A DNA stretch of 64,000 bases from an uncultured Flavobacteriaceae bacterium (GTDB taxonomy: Bacteria > Bacteroidota > Bacteroidia > Flavobacteriales > Flavobacteriaceae), in assembly GCA_947501625.1 (NCBI GenBank), contig CANMWN010000001.1, positions 693,319 through 757,318 on the forward strand, written 5' to 3'. Made by a program: the position numbers and the translations under genes. The notes beneath the pieces were generated by a model. The model was not told where the DNA came from, made no database searches, and saw nothing but the letters and a program-made list of their open reading frames with translations. This document shows, piece by piece, positions 61,261 to 64,000 of the stretch; the first letter of the stretch is position 1, and every line of letters starts with the position of its first letter.

Positions 61261-64000
61261 CTATATTTTGCTTAAAACAGTTAATGCTTTTTCTACCGAA
61301 TCTATATGAATAAATGTGATTAACAATCGTAAACCATTTTTGGTTTGCTTTTCTTTCATTACACACGTTTTAGAGTTTTGTTGCATATAAGTTAAAACTC
61401 TAGTGAAATTTTCGGTTTGATAAAAATCACTTTGCTGGTCGGAAATGAAATAACCAATCATTCTTTTTTGCTTTAAAATAATGCGCTCTAAGCCTAATTC
61501 TTTTGCAAGCCATTTGATACGAACACTGTTTAATAAATCGATAACTTGAGTTGGTATTTCACCAAATCTATCAATTAATTCGTTTTCAAATACTTTTAAT
61601 TCTTCTTCGGTTTTTAATTCCCCAAGATTATTATAAAGACTAAGTCGTTCAGAAATTACGCTCACATAATCGTCAGGAATTAAAATTTCAAAGTCACTAT
61701 CAATTTGAACTTCTTTTACATACTCTTTTTTAGTGTTTTTGTCATCATACAACTCTTTAAACTCATTTTCTTTCAATTCTTCAATGGCTTCATTTAATAT
61801 TTTCTGATAGGTATCAAAACCTATATCATTTATAAATCCGCTTTGTTCTCCGCCCAATAAATCTCCAGCACCACGAATTTCTAAATCTTTCATTGCAATG
61901 TTTATTCCGCTTCCCAATTCAGAAAATAATTCGAGCGCTTCAATACGTTTTCGAGCATCAGTTGTCATCATGTGATAAGGAGGCGTGATGAAATAACAAA
62001 ATGCTTTTTTGTTAGATCGCCCAACACGTCCACGCATTTGATGTAAGTCAGAAAGTCCAAAATTATTTGCATTGTTGATGAAAATAGTATTGGCATTTGG
62101 CACATCCAAACCACTTTCAACAATGGTAGTAGAAACAAGAATGTCAAACTCGTTATTCATAAACGAAAGCATTAGTTTTTCTAACTTTTTACCTTCCATT
62201 TGTCCATGACCAATCCCAATTTTAGCATCAGGAAGTAAACGCTGTAACATTCCAGCAACTTCTTTTATGTTTTCTATTCTGTTATGAATAAAAAACACTT
62301 GACCGCCACGAGATATTTCATATTGAATAGCATCACGAATTGTTTCTTCAGTAAATCTGATGACTTGCGTATCAATAGGATGCCTGTTTGGAGGAGGAGT
62401 ATTTATGACTGATAAATCTCTTGCAGCCATTAAACTAAATTGTAACGTTCTTGGAATAGGAGTTGCTGTTAATGTAAGCGTATCTACATTGGCTTTGATA
62501 GTTTTCAATTTATCTTTAACTGAAACTCCAAATTTTTGCTCTTCGTCAACAATTAAAAGCCCTAAATCTTTAAATTTTATTTTATTACTTACTAGTTGAT
62601 GCGTTCCAATCACAATATCTACAGCACCATTTTCTAGACCTTTTAAAACTTCGTTCCGTTGTTTGGTAGTCCTAAATCGGTTTAAATAATCTACGGTTAC
62701 TGGAAAATCTTTTAAACGCTGTGTAAATGTTTTGAAATGCTGAAATGCAAGAATAGTAGTCGGAACTAAAATAGCAACTTGTTTACCATTATCAACTGCT
62801 TTAAATGCGGCTCTTATAGCAACTTCAGTTTTGCCGAAACCAACGTCTCCACACACCAATCTATCCATTGGCTGTTCGCTTTCCATATCAGTCTTTACAT
62901 CTTTGGTTGCTGTGAACTGATCTGGAGTATCTTCGTACATAAAACTTGCCTCTAACTCATGTTGCATAGAGGTGTCAGGTCCATATTGAATTCCTTTTTG
63001 CATTTTTCGCTTTGCATATAACTGAATTAAATCATAAGCGATTTTCTTAACTCTAGTTTTGGTTTTTTGCTTCAGTTTTTTCCATGCTCCAGAACCCAAT
63101 TTATACATTTTGGGCGCCTTTCCATCTTTGCCATTGTATTTTGAAATTTTGTGTAAAGAGTGAATACTGATGTACAACACATCTCTATCACCATACATCA
63201 ATTTTATTGCTTCTTGCTGATTTCCTTCAACATCTATTTTTTGTAAACCTCCAAATTTTCCAATACCATGATCTATATGTGTTACAAAATCTCCAATCTC
63301 AAGACTGTTTAATTCTTTGAGAGTAATTGCTTGCTTTTTAGCATAACCATTTTTTAATCTGAATTTGTGGAACCTTTCAAAAATTTGATGATCGGTATAA
63401 CAAGCAATTTTATTGTCCAAGTCAATAAAGCCTTGATATAAGGGGAATACAATCGTTGTATAGGTTACTTTTTGCTCAACATCAGCAAAAATATCATCAA
63501 AACGTTTGGCTTGTTTTTCATTGTCGCACAATAGGTAATTTTCGATTCCTTTATTCGTATTTTCAAGAAGGTTTTCAATCAATAAATCAAATTGTTTATT
63601 GAATGATGGTTGAGGTTTAGTGTTGAACTCTAAACTATCTTTTTCAACATTAGAATTATTTATTTTTATTAAAGAAAAATCATTTAACTGCTCTTCAATT
63701 AAATCTCCATTGCAAAATAATTCGTTTGGTTTTCCATGGTTTATCTCTTTTGAAAGTTCTTCAAAAGCAATTATTGCTTTTTCATAAAGTTTATCAAGCC
63801 TGTTTTTAAGAAGGTTAGTGTTTTTTACAAACACAACTGTTTTTGAATGGATGTATTTTAAAAAACTATCGCGTTTTTCATCCAACATTTTATTCTCAAC
63901 ATTAGGCATAATGTTGATTTTGGTCAGTTTTTCAGAAGATAATTGTGTTTCGATATCAAAAGTTCGGATACTATCGACTTCGTCTCCAAAAAATTCAATT
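61261..64000 (-). CDS. mfd: Transcription-repair coupling factor, C-terminal part (5' partial)
   Basis: At least 912 residues are visible and the frame runs off the right edge, so the N-terminal 200 or so residues are outside; an in-frame ATG at 63909 is not the start, because VEFFGDEV-type UvrB-like sequence (IEFFGDEVDSIRTFDI) precedes it. Mfd removes RNA polymerase stalled at DNA lesions and recruits UvrA. Visible domains: the end of the UvrB-homology region, the RNA-polymerase-interacting domain (LEIGDFVTHIDHGIGKFGGL), the helicase motor with Walker A CGDVGFGKTEVAIRA, LIVDEEQKFGV, LTLTATPIPRTLQ, and MRGRVGRSNKKAFCYF, then the TRCF C-terminal domain (EIRGAGDLLGGEQSGF and after). Confidence 0.96.
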   Translation of the reverse strand, partial: IEFFGDEVDSIRTFDIETQLSSEKLTKINIMPNVENKMLDEKRDSFLKYIHSKTVVFVKNTNLLKNRLDKLYEKAIIAFEELSKEINHGKPNELFCNGDLIEEQLNDFSLIKINNSNVEKDSLEFNTKPQPSFNKQFDLLIENLLENTNKGIENYLLCDNEKQAKRFDDIFADVEQKVTYTTIVFPLYQGFIDLDNKIACYTDHQIFERFHKFRLKNGYAKKQAITLKELNSLEIGDFVTHIDHGIGKFGGLQKIDVEGNQQEAIKLMYGDRDVLYISIHSLHKISKYNGKDGKAPKMYKLGSGAWKKLKQKTKTRVKKIAYDLIQLYAKRKMQKGIQYGPDTSMQHELEASFMYEDTPDQFTATKDVKTDMESEQPMDRLVCGDVGFGKTEVAIRAAFKAVDNGKQVAILVPTTILAFQHFKTFTQRLKDFPVTVDYLNRFRTTKQRNEVLKGLENGAVDIVIGTHQLVSNKIKFKDLGLLIVDEEQKFGVSVKDKLKTIKANVDTLTLTATPIPRTLQFSLMAARDLSVINTPPPNRHPIDTQVIRFTEETIRDAIQYEISRGGQVFFIHNRIENIKEVAGMLQRLLPDAKIGIGHGQMEGKKLEKLMLSFMNNEFDILVSTTIVESGLDVPNANTIFINNANNFGLSDLHQMRGRVGRSNKKAFCYFITPPYHMMTTDARKRIEALELFSELGSGINIAMKDLEIRGAGDLLGGEQSGFINDIGFDTYQKILNEAIEELKENEFKELYDDKNTKKEYVKEVQIDSDFEILIPDDYVSVISERLSLYNNLGELKTEEELKVFENELIDRFGEIPTQVIDLLNSVRIKWLAKELGLERIILKQKRMIGYFISDQQSDFYQTENFTRVLTYMQQNSKTCVMKEKQTKNGLRLLITFIHIDSVEKALTVLSKI

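Noticed and set aside
1-64000. Search for tRNA, rRNA, insertion sequences, integrases, attachment sites and riboswitches
   Set aside because: None could be recognised by reading; small RNAs or weak riboswitches could be missed without covariance-model searches.

Overview
The window looks like a chromosomal segment from a marine-type member of the Flavobacteriaceae (phylum Bacteroidota). The evidence is very AT-rich DNA, TAnnTTTG promoter boxes instead of E. coli-type ones, gliding-clade type IX secretion (T9SS) sorting tails on several secreted proteins, and family signatures such as DUF4349, DUF4292, DUF2061, GEVED and HU-CCDC81/SPOR proteins. No rRNA, tRNA, CRISPR array, insertion sequence or prophage was seen. 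No gene-free stretch exceeds 300 bases; the longest gaps, about 210-220 bases at 41384-41592 and 51358-51575, are promoter regions.

Layout. Bases 1-2144: the tail of a secreted FN3-GEVED protein, a bidirectional terminator and a glutaryl-CoA dehydrogenase. Bases 2279-3474: rnpA and a DUF4349 lipoprotein. Bases 3486-39679: a nearly continuous plus-strand surface-polysaccharide locus, described below, which ends with purD and a MurG-like glycosyltransferase. Bases 39653-41383 (minus): a PhoR/PhoB-like two-component system. Bases 41593-44701: two T9SS-exported proteins with matching promoters and leaders. Bases 44784-51357: a DEDD exonuclease, an ABC-F ATPase and a large secreted metalloprotease. 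Bases 51576-55540: a sugar-nucleotidyltransferase, then a TPR protein, a DUF4292 lipoprotein and an EnvC-like protein. Bases 55541-64000: thioesterase, HU/SPOR protein, an unknown secreted protein, dprA, a small lipoprotein, a DMT transporter and the C-terminal part of mfd.

The polysaccharide locus encodes three activated deoxy-sugars: dTDP-L-rhamnose (rmlBACD), GDP-L-fucose (gmd, fcl) and a CMP-pseudaminic-acid derivative (pseB, pseC, pseF, a PseG-formyltransferase fusion, pseI). It also carries a PAPS module (cysQ, tandem DUF2061, cysC, cysD, cysN), a Wzz-like chain-length protein, possible sugar-tailoring enzymes (asparagine-synthetase-like, PhyH-like dioxygenase, hexapeptide acyltransferase), a KpsS/KpsC-like transferase, a GT4 transferase and a WcaJ/WbaP-type initiating transferase. 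Export and assembly are represented by a Wzx-like flippase, two Wzy-like polymerases and an O-antigen-ligase-like protein. Two paralogous beta-helix lipoproteins of unknown function are interleaved with these.

The most unusual points are the PseG-formyltransferase fusion with no PseH acetyltransferase in the cluster (suggesting a formylated pseudaminic acid), the alternation of beta-helix lipoproteins with polymerase, ligase and flippase genes, the PAPS module without a reductase or recognisable sulfotransferase in the window, long homopolymers near the starts of locus genes, and a terminator-like hairpin inside a signal-peptide coding region.
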